Positions 1-5,281 of a stretch of 5,381 bases of DNA are shown piece by piece; position 1 is the first letter of the stretch, and the number at the start of each line of letters is the position of its first letter. Both the position numbers and the translations under genes were made by a program. Under the pieces are notes generated by a model. The model worked only from the letters and a program-made list of their open reading frames with translations, was not told where the DNA came from and made no database searches. This stretch comes from Collinsella aerofaciens (lineage in GTDB: Bacteria; Actinomycetota; Coriobacteriia; Coriobacteriales; Coriobacteriaceae): assembly GCA_905213725.1 (NCBI GenBank), contig CAJMJM010000116.1, positions 1-5,381 on the forward strand, written 5' to 3'.

Positions 1-23
1 CCAAACAGGCTCGATTGCTCCAT
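1..23 (-). CDS. 5' end of an unidentified gene running off the left edge
   Basis: Only the first seven codons and part of an eighth are present, reading M-E-Q-S-S-L-F and then G. The start is supported by a good Shine-Dalgarno AAGGAG at 31-36, seven bases upstream of the ATG at 21-23. The frame stays open upstream of this ATG to a TGA near 140, but no alternative start there has a comparable ribosome binding site. The gene lies downstream of the htrA terminator on the same strand, so it probably has its own promoter, which I could not identify confidently. Nothing can be said about function from so few residues. Confidence 0.5.
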
Positions 24-30
24 AGCGGCA

Positions 31-36
31 CTCCTT
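31..36 (-). promoter_or_regulatory. Shine-Dalgarno site of the left-edge gene
   Basis: On the minus strand the bases read AAGGAG, seven bases before the ATG at 23. This near-consensus site is the main evidence that a gene begins at the left edge. Confidence 0.5.
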
Positions 37-170
37 CGCTCGATTTCAAACGGATACAAGAGTACCACCGGTCGCGATGGAGCCAAATCGCCCTTTCCAA
101 CCGCACCGAATCGGCAGCCGCCAGACCGGGGTGGATCGCACGATCAAACCATGCCCTTGCCGTTTCTAAA

Positions 171-201
171 TGATCCGTTTTCCTCCGTCCCCAACGGATC
201 A
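171..201. repeat. Inverted repeat, 9-bp stem, in the non-coding stretch after htrA
   Basis: TGATCCGTT (171-179) and AACGGATCA (193-201) are perfect reverse complements around a 13-base loop. On the minus strand the hairpin follows the htrA terminator directly and is followed by ATTTAG, a poor T-tract. It may be a back-up terminator, a leader structure, or an operator for the gene at the left edge. The rest of 24-206 shows no convincing gene or RNA. Confidence 0.4.
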
Positions 202-206
202 ATAAG

Positions 207-245
207 AAAAGAGGGGCTGTCCCACACTTGGCGGGACAGCCCCTC
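207..245 (-). terminator. Strong intrinsic terminator after htrA
   Basis: GAGGGGCTGTCCC (211-223) pairs perfectly with GGGACAGCCCCTC (233-245), giving a 13-bp GC-rich stem with a 9-base loop. On the minus strand the stem is followed by TTTT (207-210) and then CTTATT. It lies 28 bases past the htrA stop codon. Stem, loop size and U-tract all fit a Rho-independent terminator reading on the minus strand. Confidence 0.93.
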
Positions 246-272
246 TGGCTTCGGCATATGCGAAACGGCTCG

Positions 273-1739
273 CTAGTAGCCCTGGCCGTAGCCTTGACCC
301 TGGCCCTGGCCCTGCTGGCCTAGCAGCTCCTCCAGGTACTGGCGCAGCTGCTCGTCGGTAATACCGCCGTTGCCGGTGTCGGTCGAACTGTCGTCCCGCT
401 GCTGGTTCTGCAGCTCTTCATCGGAGCCCAGCTCGACGGTGACCTTCTTCTCTTCCTTGCCGCGCATGAGCGTGATCTCGACCTTCTCGCCCACCTCGTG
501 GCTGCGCAGTGCGATGATCAGGCCATCGGCGCTCGTAATCTCATCGTCGCCCAGCTTGGTGATGACGTCGCCCTCCTGAATGCCGGCCTTGGCGGCGGGA
601 CCGTCCTCGACGACGCTCGCCACATACGCGCCGCTATCGGTGCTCAGCTTGTTGGTGCGGGCGTTGAGCGCATTGACGCTCGAAAGCGTGGCGCCCATGT
701 ACGGATGCACCGGAGTCTTGCCGTCGATGATCTGGTCGGCAATGTTCTTGGCGTAGTTAACGGGAATGGCAAAGCCAACGCCCGAGCTGGAGCCCGAATA
801 GCTCTCGATGAGCGAGTTGATACCCACGAGCTCACCATTGTCGTTGACGAGCGCGCCGCCGGAGTTGCCTGGGTTGATGGCGGCATCGGTCTGAATCATA
901 TTGGCATAGATGGTGTTACCGCTGGTAGAGCTCATGGCCGTTGAGCGGTAGAGCGCCGAGACGATACCGGTGGAGACAGACTGTTCGTTGCCAAACGGCG
1001 AACCGATCGCCATGACCCACTCGCCCACGTTGAGCTTGGAGGAGTCACCGATCTCGATCGGCGTGAGCTTGGAGGCATCGGCATCCTTGAGCTTGATGAC
1101 GGCCAGGTCGCTCGAGGCGTCGTTGCCCACGAACTCGGCCTCGTAGGTGGTGCCGTCGTCCATGGTCACCACGTACTGGTCATAGCCATCGACCACGTGG
1201 TTGTTGGTGAGGATATGGCCCTCGGTATCGAGCACCACGCCCGAACCGACGCTGCCCGAACTATCCGACTCATCAGCAGACTGCGAAAGCGAGCCATTCT
1301 GGCTGCCGCTCGAAGTGGCGGTAATGGAAACCACGGAGGGCAATGCCTTGGCAGAAACGGCCTCGGCCAGCGTGGTGTCCTCGGAGTCGATCGTAATCTT
1401 TTGCGTCGACGAACCCGAAGCACCCGCCGTCACGGCGTTCTTGCCGCCACCGATATCGAGCGTGCCGCTCATAATGAGCGCGATGACCAGCAAGGCGCCG
1501 CACGCACAACCGGCAAGCGCCGTAATAAAGATCGGCAGCTTTTTGGTCTTGGTCTTGACCACCGTGTGCTTGTTTACAACCTGCTGGCTGCCCAGCGGCT
1601 TGCCGGTCTGCGTGTCGTAGGCCTGCACGTAGGGAATGCTGCTGTCGGCAGGCGTCGACTCCACCTGCACACGCGGCTGCTGCTGAGTCTCGCCGGCGTT
1701 GCCCGCGTCCTGGGGACGCTGGGAATCGTTCTCGCTCAT
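273..1739 (-). CDS. htrA: HtrA/DegP-family membrane-anchored serine protease with one PDZ domain
   Basis: This 488-residue protein is a trypsin-like HtrA protease, a family that degrades or refolds damaged proteins outside the cytoplasmic membrane. A hydrophilic, Gln-rich N-terminal segment (1-66, cytoplasmic) leads to a KTKTKK patch and one membrane helix (about 68-91), after which the rest is extracellular. A Ser/Thr/Gly-rich linker precedes the protease domain (about 123-340). The catalytic triad is visible: His181 in TNNHVV, Asp211 in SSDLAV and Ser293 in GNSGGA. A single PDZ domain follows (about 347-438), then a polar linker and an unusual Gly-Gln-Tyr tail (475-488). The start at 1739 is chosen because AAAGGA (1748-1753) sits eight bases upstream. 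An in-frame ATG at 1778 would place a strong hairpin inside the coding sequence and has no such site. The gene is separated from the upstream regulator by about 200 bases and two hairpins, so it is probably transcribed independently. No histidine kinase is adjacent. Confidence 0.95.
   Translation of the reverse strand: MSENDSQRPQDAGNAGETQQQPRVQVESTPADSSIPYVQAYDTQTGKPLGSQQVVNKHTVVKTKTKKLPIFITALAGCACGALLVIALIMSGTLDIGGGKNAVTAGASGSSTQKITIDSEDTTLAEAVSAKALPSVVSITATSSGSQNGSLSQSADESDSSGSVGSGVVLDTEGHILTNNHVVDGYDQYVVTMDDGTTYEAEFVGNDASSDLAVIKLKDADASKLTPIEIGDSSKLNVGEWVMAIGSPFGNEQSVSTGIVSALYRSTAMSSTSGNTIYANMIQTDAAINPGNSGGALVNDNGELVGINSLIESYSGSSSGVGFAIPVNYAKNIADQIIDGKTPVHPYMGATLSSVNALNARTNKLSTDSGAYVASVVEDGPAAKAGIQEGDVITKLGDDEITSADGLIIALRSHEVGEKVEITLMRGKEEKKVTVELGSDEELQNQQRDDSSTDTGNGGITDEQLRQYLEELLGQQGQGQGQGYGQGY
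279..320 (-). repeat. Hexanucleotide-type tandem repeat encoding the Gly-Gln tail of HtrA
   Basis: The last codons of htrA repeat a GGC-CAG-like unit (CCCTGG on the plus strand, with some CCTTGA and GGCCGT variation). They encode alternating Gly-Gln with Tyr near the end. Perfect copies lie around 299-312. Such short in-frame repeats can gain or lose units by replication slippage without breaking the frame. Confidence 0.6.
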
Positions 1740-1747
1740 AGCTGCGA

Positions 1748-1753
1748 TCCTTT
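1748..1753 (-). promoter_or_regulatory. Shine-Dalgarno site fixing the htrA start
   Basis: On the minus strand AAAGGA lies eight bases before the ATG at 1737-1739. It favours this start over the in-frame ATG 39 bases further upstream. Confidence 0.7.
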
Positions 1754-1768
1754 CGTCTAATAACCAAA

Positions 1769-1792
1769 GGCCCGCCAAACATGTGGCGGGCC
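1769..1792 (-). promoter_or_regulatory. Stable hairpin in the htrA leader
   Basis: GGCCCGCCA (1769-1777) and TGGCGGGCC (1784-1792) form a perfect 9-bp stem with a 6-base loop, about 30 bases upstream of the htrA start. On the minus strand it is followed by TTTGGTTATT, an interrupted T-tract. It could be a weak terminator or attenuator for read-through from the regulator operon, or a stabilising leader structure. No convincing -35/-10 pair was found between here and 1907. Confidence 0.55.
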
Positions 1793-1906
1793 ATCATTGT
1801 TCACGTTGAGTTGTACCCCAATATGCGGGCGAACGTGTATGAGAACGCAATCTTTTAGGAAGGCTTAAGTTCTGCTGCAGGCCCAAAAGGAACCCGCACC
1901 TGCGTC

Positions 1907-1943
1907 AAAACCACCACGAAGGTGCCTGTCCCCTTTGTGGTGG
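1907..1943 (-). terminator. Probable terminator after the GlnR-like gene (REP-like hairpin)
   Basis: Bases 1911-1922 (CCACCACGAAGG) pair with 1932-1943 (CCTTTGTGGTGG) over 12 positions with one imperfect pair and a 9-base loop. On the minus strand the stem is followed by TTTT (1907-1910). It begins a few bases after the stop codon at 1948-1950, a usual place for a terminator. The U-tract is short, so termination may be partial. The GGTGCCTGTCCCCTTT core resembles a dispersed intergenic palindrome that I associate with Coriobacteriia, so it may be a repeat copy used as a terminator. Confidence 0.55.
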
Positions 1944-1947
1944 AAAT

Positions 1948-2610
1948 CTAGTCCTTAAACAGATAGCCCACACCGCGGACGGTGGTGATGTGTGCCGCGA
2001 TCTGCGGGCCCACCTTGGAGCGGATGCGTCGGATGTGCACGTCGACGGTACGCGTACCGCCGCAGTACTCAAAGCCCCACACGCGGTGCAGCAGTACCTC
2101 GCGGCTGTAGGCACGGTTGGGATGCGTCGCCAAAAAGCTCAGCAGCGAGTACTCCATCAGCGTCAGGTCGATGGGCTCGTTATCGAGTGTCACCTGGTAG
2201 GTAGCCAGGTTAATCTCGAGGTTATCGATGTTGAGCACATCGTCGGCGGCGACGGTCTCCTCCTCGCCCATCAGGCGCTGTGCGCGAGCCTTGAGCTCGT
2301 TGGGCGTCGCCGTGGGGCATACAAAGTCGGCATGCGCGTGATTCGGCAGGCGCAGGGTGCCGAGCGCCTCGTCGTCGACAATCACCAACATGGGGACGCC
2401 GCCGCGATCGTCAAGCCACTTGGCAATCTGATCGATGCGGTCGCTGCGGATACCGTCGGAATCGAGGATCAGCAGGTCAAAATCGTGCGCCGCAGTCGGC
2501 GAATCGGGGGTAGCCAGGCTCACCTCGACACCAAGGGTGGTCGTCAAGCTGCGGGCAAACTCGTGGAAGCGCGTCGTGCGCGCCATGAACAGGGCACTCT
2601 TTTCGGACAT
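1948..2610 (-). CDS. OmpR-family winged-helix regulator with atypical receiver domain, GlnR-like
   Basis: This 220-residue protein has an N-terminal receiver-like domain (about 5-115) and a C-terminal OmpR/PhoB winged helix (about 124-219). The output domain carries the hallmark VWGFEYCGGTRTVDVH (177-192), very close to actinobacterial GlnR, the orphan regulator of nitrogen genes. The receiver keeps an Asp at residue 50 in LLILDSD, the same number as in Streptomyces GlnR. It lacks the acidic pair after the first strand (ALFMARTT), the Thr/Ser after strand 4 (VIVDDE) and the Lys of strand 5 (FVCPTA). Phosphorylation by a kinase is therefore unlikely, and none is encoded nearby. The start at 2610 is chosen for its GGAGG (2616-2620) five bases upstream. 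An in-frame ATG at 2694 would overlap the upstream gene and lacks a site. The gene lies 50 bases after the synthetase-like gene with no terminator between, so they are probably co-transcribed. The GlnR role is inferred from sequence resemblance and context. Confidence 0.88.
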   Translation of the reverse strand: MSEKSALFMARTTRFHEFARSLTTTLGVEVSLATPDSPTAAHDFDLLILDSDGIRSDRIDQIAKWLDDRGGVPMLVIVDDEALGTLRLPNHAHADFVCPTATPNELKARAQRLMGEEETVAADDVLNIDNLEINLATYQVTLDNEPIDLTLMEYSLLSFLATHPNRAYSREVLLHRVWGFEYCGGTRTVDVHIRRIRSKVGPQIAAHITTVRGVGYLFKD

Positions 2611-2615
2611 ATCGG

Positions 2616-2620
2616 CCTCC
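2616..2620 (-). promoter_or_regulatory. Shine-Dalgarno site fixing the regulator start
   Basis: GGAGG on the minus strand lies five bases before the ATG at 2608-2610, inside the 50-base spacer after the synthetase-like gene. It selects this start over the overlapping in-frame ATG at 2694. Confidence 0.7.
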
Positions 2621-2660
2621 AAAGAAATGAGCTCAATCGTACTGGAACAAGCCAGCGCGA

Positions 2661-3998
2661 TTAGGAGTTCGCCAGGTAGTGCTTGATCTCCCACTCGGTG
2701 ATCGTAGACTCAAACTTATGCCACTCGTCGCGCTTCTTTTTGAGGAAGAAGCTATGGATGTGCTCGCCGAGGGCATCCTTCATAAACTGCGAGTCCTCAA
2801 ACACGTCGAGCGCCTCTTTGAGCGAGCGAGGCAGCGGCGTGTAGCCGGCCTCGACCATCTGACGGTCGGTAAGCTTGAGCGTCTCGGCCGTTGCCTCGGG
2901 CGGGAGCTCCAGCTTGCGCTCGATGCCGTCCAGACCAGCTGCCAGCGTGACGGCGTTGACCAGGTACGGATTGGCCATGGGGTCGGGGCTGCGCAGCTCG
3001 ATGCGCGTGGACAGCTGCTTGCCGGGCTTGTAGACCGGGATGCGGACCATGCTCGCGCGGTTGCGCAGGCCCCACGTGGCGTACTGCGGCACGGAGTCGC
3101 CGCCCGTGGTGATGCGCTTGTACGAGTTGACCGTGGGGTTGGTGATGGCGCTGATCTCGCGGGCATGCGCCAGGATGACGGCCATGTAGTGCTTGGCGAT
3201 ATCGGAGAGGTGGTACTTCTCGTCGTCCTCGCCCCAAAAGACATTGTTGCCGTCGTGGTCGAACAGCGACTGATGCAAAAACATGGCGCTGCCGTCCTCG
3301 CCCGCCAACGGCTTGGGCATAAAGGAGGCGTGGCAACCGCTCTCGTAGGCCTGCTGCTTAATGATGAGTTTGGCCGTGGTGATGGCGTCGGACATGCTCA
3401 GGGCCTCGGCGTGGCGCAGGCTCATGCCGTGTTGCGAGCGGCCGGCGGCGTGGAAGGTGTACTCCACGGGCACGGACATCTTCTCGAGCGTGAGGACCGT
3501 GTTGCGGCGCAGGTCGCGAGCGGCATCGCTTACCGAAAGATCGAAGTAGCCCACGTTGTCGAGCGGCTCGGGGGTATGCTCGTCGGGAAAGTAATAGTAC
3601 TCCAGCTCGGCGCCCACGTTGAGCAGGTAGCCAGCCTTCTCGGCCTTGCGGAACATGCGGCGCAGGGCATCGCGCGGGTCGCCGGCAAACGGCTTGCGAT
3701 CGGGAGTGCACACGTCGCAGAACACGCGGGCGACGCCGTTGTGGCTCGGGCGCCACGGCAGAATCTGGAAGGTCGAAGCATCGGGAAACGCCAGCATGTC
3801 GGCTTCCTCGGGCGTGGCAAAGCCCTCGATGGCGGAGCCGTCAAAGCCAATACCCTCCTCAAAAGCGACCTCGAGGTCCTCGGGGCTAATGGCAAAGTTC
3901 TTGAGGCGGCCGAGAATGTCGACAAACCACAGACGCACAAAGCGGATGTCGCGCTGCTCTACGGAGCGGAGTACGTAATCGATGTTCTGCTGGTTCAT
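2661..3998 (-). CDS. glnA: Glutamine synthetase I family protein with several altered active-site residues
   Basis: The 445-residue protein matches the length and overall signature of type I-alpha glutamine synthetases, which join glutamate and ammonia using ATP as dodecamers in the cytosol. The N-terminal beta-grasp domain (about 15-100) contains GFDGSAIEGF (51-60, Asp53 kept). The catalytic domain has GAELEYYYF (129-137), FMPKP (226-230), NSYKR (292-296), the RNR-to-RIP segment (312-321) and RIELRSPDP (332-340). The Tyr adenylylation segment of the beta type is absent. Several catalytic positions look changed. The usual HHE-VAPGQ-HEI block reads TFHAAGRSQHGM (181-192), so both metal-binding Glu are lost (Ala184, Gly191). 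GSGMH reads GSAMF (236-240), losing the metal-binding His. The flap EAP reads SVP (302-304), losing the catalytic Glu. Glu131, Glu133, His242, Arg296, Glu334 and Arg336 remain. A ribosome binding site AAGGGGAG (4003-4010) supports the start. Automated annotation would call this glutamine synthetase, but activity is doubtful. Confidence 0.93.
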   Translation of the reverse strand: MNQQNIDYVLRSVEQRDIRFVRLWFVDILGRLKNFAISPEDLEVAFEEGIGFDGSAIEGFATPEEADMLAFPDASTFQILPWRPSHNGVARVFCDVCTPDRKPFAGDPRDALRRMFRKAEKAGYLLNVGAELEYYYFPDEHTPEPLDNVGYFDLSVSDAARDLRRNTVLTLEKMSVPVEYTFHAAGRSQHGMSLRHAEALSMSDAITTAKLIIKQQAYESGCHASFMPKPLAGEDGSAMFLHQSLFDHDGNNVFWGEDDEKYHLSDIAKHYMAVILAHAREISAITNPTVNSYKRITTGGDSVPQYATWGLRNRASMVRIPVYKPGKQLSTRIELRSPDPMANPYLVNAVTLAAGLDGIERKLELPPEATAETLKLTDRQMVEAGYTPLPRSLKEALDVFEDSQFMKDALGEHIHSFFLKKKRDEWHKFESTITEWEIKHYLANS

Positions 3999-4002
3999 GT
4001 CG

Positions 4003-4010
4003 CTCCCCTT
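4003..4010 (-). promoter_or_regulatory. Shine-Dalgarno site of the synthetase-like gene
   Basis: AAGGGGAG on the minus strand lies four bases before the ATG at 3996-3998, in agreement with the conserved N-terminus beginning MNQQNIDYVLR. Confidence 0.7.
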
Positions 4011-4033
4011 TCTTTCGGGCGGGTTTCGACTGG

Positions 4034-4062
4034 TCTATATCGCAGATACTATCGCAGAAAAA
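4034..4062 (-). promoter_or_regulatory. Tentative promoter of the synthetase-regulator operon
   Basis: On the minus strand TATAGA (4034-4039) matches four of six -10 positions. The T-rich TTTTTC (4057-4062) lies 17 bases upstream at the -35 position and is a poor match. A start near 4027 would give a leader of about 30 bases. TAGTAT (4046-4051) is an alternative -10. The weak -35 would fit a promoter that needs an activator bound at the adjacent 4064-4079 element. The assignment is tentative. Confidence 0.35.
4038..4058 (-). repeat. Direct repeat of TCTGCGATA with 12-base period
   Basis: On the minus strand TCTGCGATA occurs at 4058-4050 and again at 4046-4038, separated by GTA. The two copies sit one helical turn apart and overlap the likely promoter of the synthetase-like gene. 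They could be a tandem protein-binding site or chance repetition in a short region. Confidence 0.55.
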
Positions 4063-4063
4063 T

Positions 4064-4079
4064 GTTTCCGCAGGGTTAA
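4064..4079 (-). promoter_or_regulatory. GlnR-box-like element upstream of the synthetase-like gene
   Basis: The minus strand reads TTAAC-CCTGCG-GAAAC, which fits the actinobacterial GlnR half-site pair gTnAc-n6-GaAAc at all specified positions except the first base. It ends 65 bases upstream of the start codon and just upstream of the likely -35 region, where GlnR usually binds. The encoded GlnR-like regulator two genes' length away is the natural candidate to bind it. A second box pair at the usual 22-base phasing is not evident; a lone GAAAC occurs at 4023-4027. Confidence 0.5.
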
Positions 4080-4095
4080 AGCGTATCAAGCGCTC

Positions 4096-4125
4096 AAAAA
4101 ACGTGCGCGCAGGCGGTTGCGAACG
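4096..4125 (-). terminator. Probable intrinsic terminator after the LacI-family gene
   Basis: On the minus strand CGTTCGC (4125-4119) can pair with GCGCACG (4108-4102) with one mismatch and a 10-base loop. It is followed directly by six Ts (4101-4096). It starts five bases past the stop codon. The stem is modest, but the unbroken T-run and position support termination, separating the repressor gene from the synthetase-like operon. Confidence 0.55.
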
Positions 4126-4130
4126 AGCGG

Positions 4131-5153
4131 CTAGCGCGAGGTCGATGCGCGGTGTTCGATGTGGCCGGGGACCTCGATGCGCTTGGGGGCGAGCTTTGCG
4201 GCATCGCCCACCGTGGTGGTAACGACGTCGATGCGCTCGGACAGGCGCTCGACTACGCGCTCGGCAATGGTGAGGGTGTCCTGCGCGGCCGTGGTCACGC
4301 CGCCAAAGAGCACATGGTTCCAGGGGTAGTCGTCAAACGTCGCGATCTTAAGCCCCGCCGGCAGCGAGGGACCAAGCTGCGCCAGCGCCTCGGTCAGGCG
4401 CAGGAAGACCAGGCCGTTGACAGCAATGAGGCCGAGTTTTTTGCCCGCATAGTCGCGGATGGCCTCGTCCAAGCGGCCAACGCCTGTGGCACCGCCATCG
4501 GCCAAGGTGACAACCTCGCCCGCAAGGCCGCGTCGCGAAAGCTCGTCGGCAAAGGCCTCGGCGCGCTCGCGACGCACGGGGCTATCGTCGCTTGCCTCGG
4601 TGAGCAGGCACAGGCGCTCGCTGCCCGCAGCGGCCAGGGCGTCTACCAACCCGGCGACCAGCTCACGGTTGTTAGATGTCACCAGATCTACACCGCCGTC
4701 GGCAACATCGCGGTCGAGCAGCACAACGGGCAGACGTCCCGCTGCCGCGGCGATCGCCCCGTCATTACCTCCGCAGGTGTTGACGACCAGGCCGTCCACG
4801 CCGGCATCGATAAGTCTGGTGAGCGACTCCGCTTCCTTAGCGGGGTCGTTGCCACTAATGGCCGTCATAAGCGAGCAGCCGCGCGCGGCGGCACTGGCGG
4901 AAAGTCCTTCGAGCATAGCGCTGGAGAACGGGTTGGCGATGTCGGCCAGAATCACGCCGATGAGGTTGGTGCGCGAGCTGCGTAGATTGCGCGCGGCGGC
5001 ACGCGGGCGATAGCCGGTGCGCTCGATAACCGCCGCGATGCGAGCACGGGTTTCCTCGGTCATTTGCCCGGGGCGGTTGTTGAGATAGCGCGAGACCGTG
5101 GCCGGGCTCACGCCCGCCTCGGCGGCAATGTCCTTGATTCTCATCTGCGCCAT
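4131..5153 (-). CDS. LacI-family transcriptional repressor, KdgR-like
   Basis: A 340-residue LacI/GalR-family repressor that should bind operator DNA as a dimer and release it on binding a sugar or sugar acid. The helix-turn-helix spans about 6-25 (IKDIAAEAGVSPATVSRYLN). The hinge helix is at about 50-60, with Leu57 at the usual minor-groove position. A periplasmic-binding-protein-like effector domain runs from about 63 to 330. Effector-side signatures include LLDRD (145-149), TSNN (159-162), AVNG (244-247) and TFDDYPW (272-278). The NNR-GQM-EET stretch after the helix-turn-helix, the VVNTCGGN segment (123-130) and the TSNN and FDD motifs resemble the group containing Bacillus KdgR, which controls 2-keto-3-deoxygluconate use. 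This sub-assignment is from memory. The start at 5153 has a weak GGGG-type site (5160-5163) and leaves a normal-length N-terminus. ATGs at 5201 and 5144 are less supported. Two operator-like palindromes at 5257-5281 suggest autoregulation and control of a divergent gene. Confidence 0.92.
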   Translation of the reverse strand: MAQMRIKDIAAEAGVSPATVSRYLNNRPGQMTEETRARIAAVIERTGYRPRAAARNLRSSRTNLIGVILADIANPFSSAMLEGLSASAAARGCSLMTAISGNDPAKEAESLTRLIDAGVDGLVVNTCGGNDGAIAAAAGRLPVVLLDRDVADGGVDLVTSNNRELVAGLVDALAAAGSERLCLLTEASDDSPVRRERAEAFADELSRRGLAGEVVTLADGGATGVGRLDEAIRDYAGKKLGLIAVNGLVFLRLTEALAQLGPSLPAGLKIATFDDYPWNHVLFGGVTTAAQDTLTIAERVVERLSERIDVVTTTVGDAAKLAPKRIEVPGHIEHRASTSR

Positions 5154-5218
5154 AACGCACCCCGTTTCCCAATTGTCGGCGATCTGAGCCATTTTAGGCA
5201 TTTTTTTAAAAATCTCGG

Positions 5219-5245
5219 TTGCAAAACGCTGTAGGTGAGTATACT
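5219..5245 (+). promoter_or_regulatory. Possible plus-strand promoter upstream of a divergent gene
   Basis: TATACT (5240-5245) matches five of six -10 positions. TTGCAA (5219-5224) lies 15 bases upstream as a partial -35, slightly closer than ideal. Transcription would start near 5252, immediately before the operator palindromes at 5257-5281, the expected geometry for repression by a LacI-family protein. Confidence 0.4.
5238..5245. promoter_or_regulatory. Self-complementary -10 element AGTATACT
   Basis: AGTATACT reads the same on both strands, so TATACT is available as a -10 hexamer in both directions. It is flanked by TGTAG (5230-5234) and CTACA (5244-5248), a 5-bp inverted repeat. It could serve both the repressor gene (leader of about 80 bases) and a divergent plus-strand gene. 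No good -35 is seen for the minus direction. Confidence 0.4.
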
Positions 5246-5256
5246 ACAACTCGAAA

Positions 5257-5270
5257 CGAAACCGATTTCG
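5257..5270. promoter_or_regulatory. LacI-type operator 1
   Basis: CGAAACCGATTTCG is an even-length palindrome with one mismatched pair and a central CG, the typical architecture of LacI/GalR-family operators. It lies between the LacI-family gene and a presumed divergent gene, just downstream of the TATACT -10 on the plus strand. Confidence 0.65.
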
Positions 5271-5271
5271 T

Positions 5272-5281
5272 AAATCGATTT
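5272..5281. promoter_or_regulatory. LacI-type operator 2, 13 bp from the first
   Basis: AAATCGATTT is a perfect 10-bp palindrome with a central CG, and its centre lies 13 bp from that of the first site. CGATTTCG is repeated in both sites (5263-5270 and 5276-5283). It may be a second weaker operator or an extension of the first. Confidence 0.5.

Noticed and set aside
1197..1760. Plus-strand open frame opposite the 5' half of htrA
   Set aside because: It is Arg-rich and lacks motifs, while the opposite strand encodes the catalytic His and Asp of HtrA.
1740..1778. Upstream in-frame ATG (1778) as the htrA start
   Set aside because: It lies in the leader hairpin and has no Shine-Dalgarno site, whereas the ATG at 1739 has AAAGGA eight bases upstream.
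1990..2664. Plus-strand open frame opposite the GlnR-like gene
   Set aside because: It is antisense to a clear winged-helix regulator, with no domain or ribosome binding site of its own.
2611..2694. Upstream in-frame ATG (2694) as the regulator start
   Set aside because: It would overlap the end of the synthetase-like gene and add residues not typical of receiver domains. GGAGG directly precedes the ATG at 2610.
2679..4079. Long plus-strand open frame (466 codons) opposite the synthetase-like gene
   Set aside because: It is antisense to a gene with clear family motifs. Long mirror frames are expected in GC-rich DNA. Its translation shows no recognisable domain, and it has no convincing ribosome binding site.
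4152..4985. Plus-strand open frame opposite the LacI-family gene
   Set aside because: It mirrors a well-supported repressor gene. The product is Gly/Ala/Arg-rich with no motif, as expected for a shadow frame.
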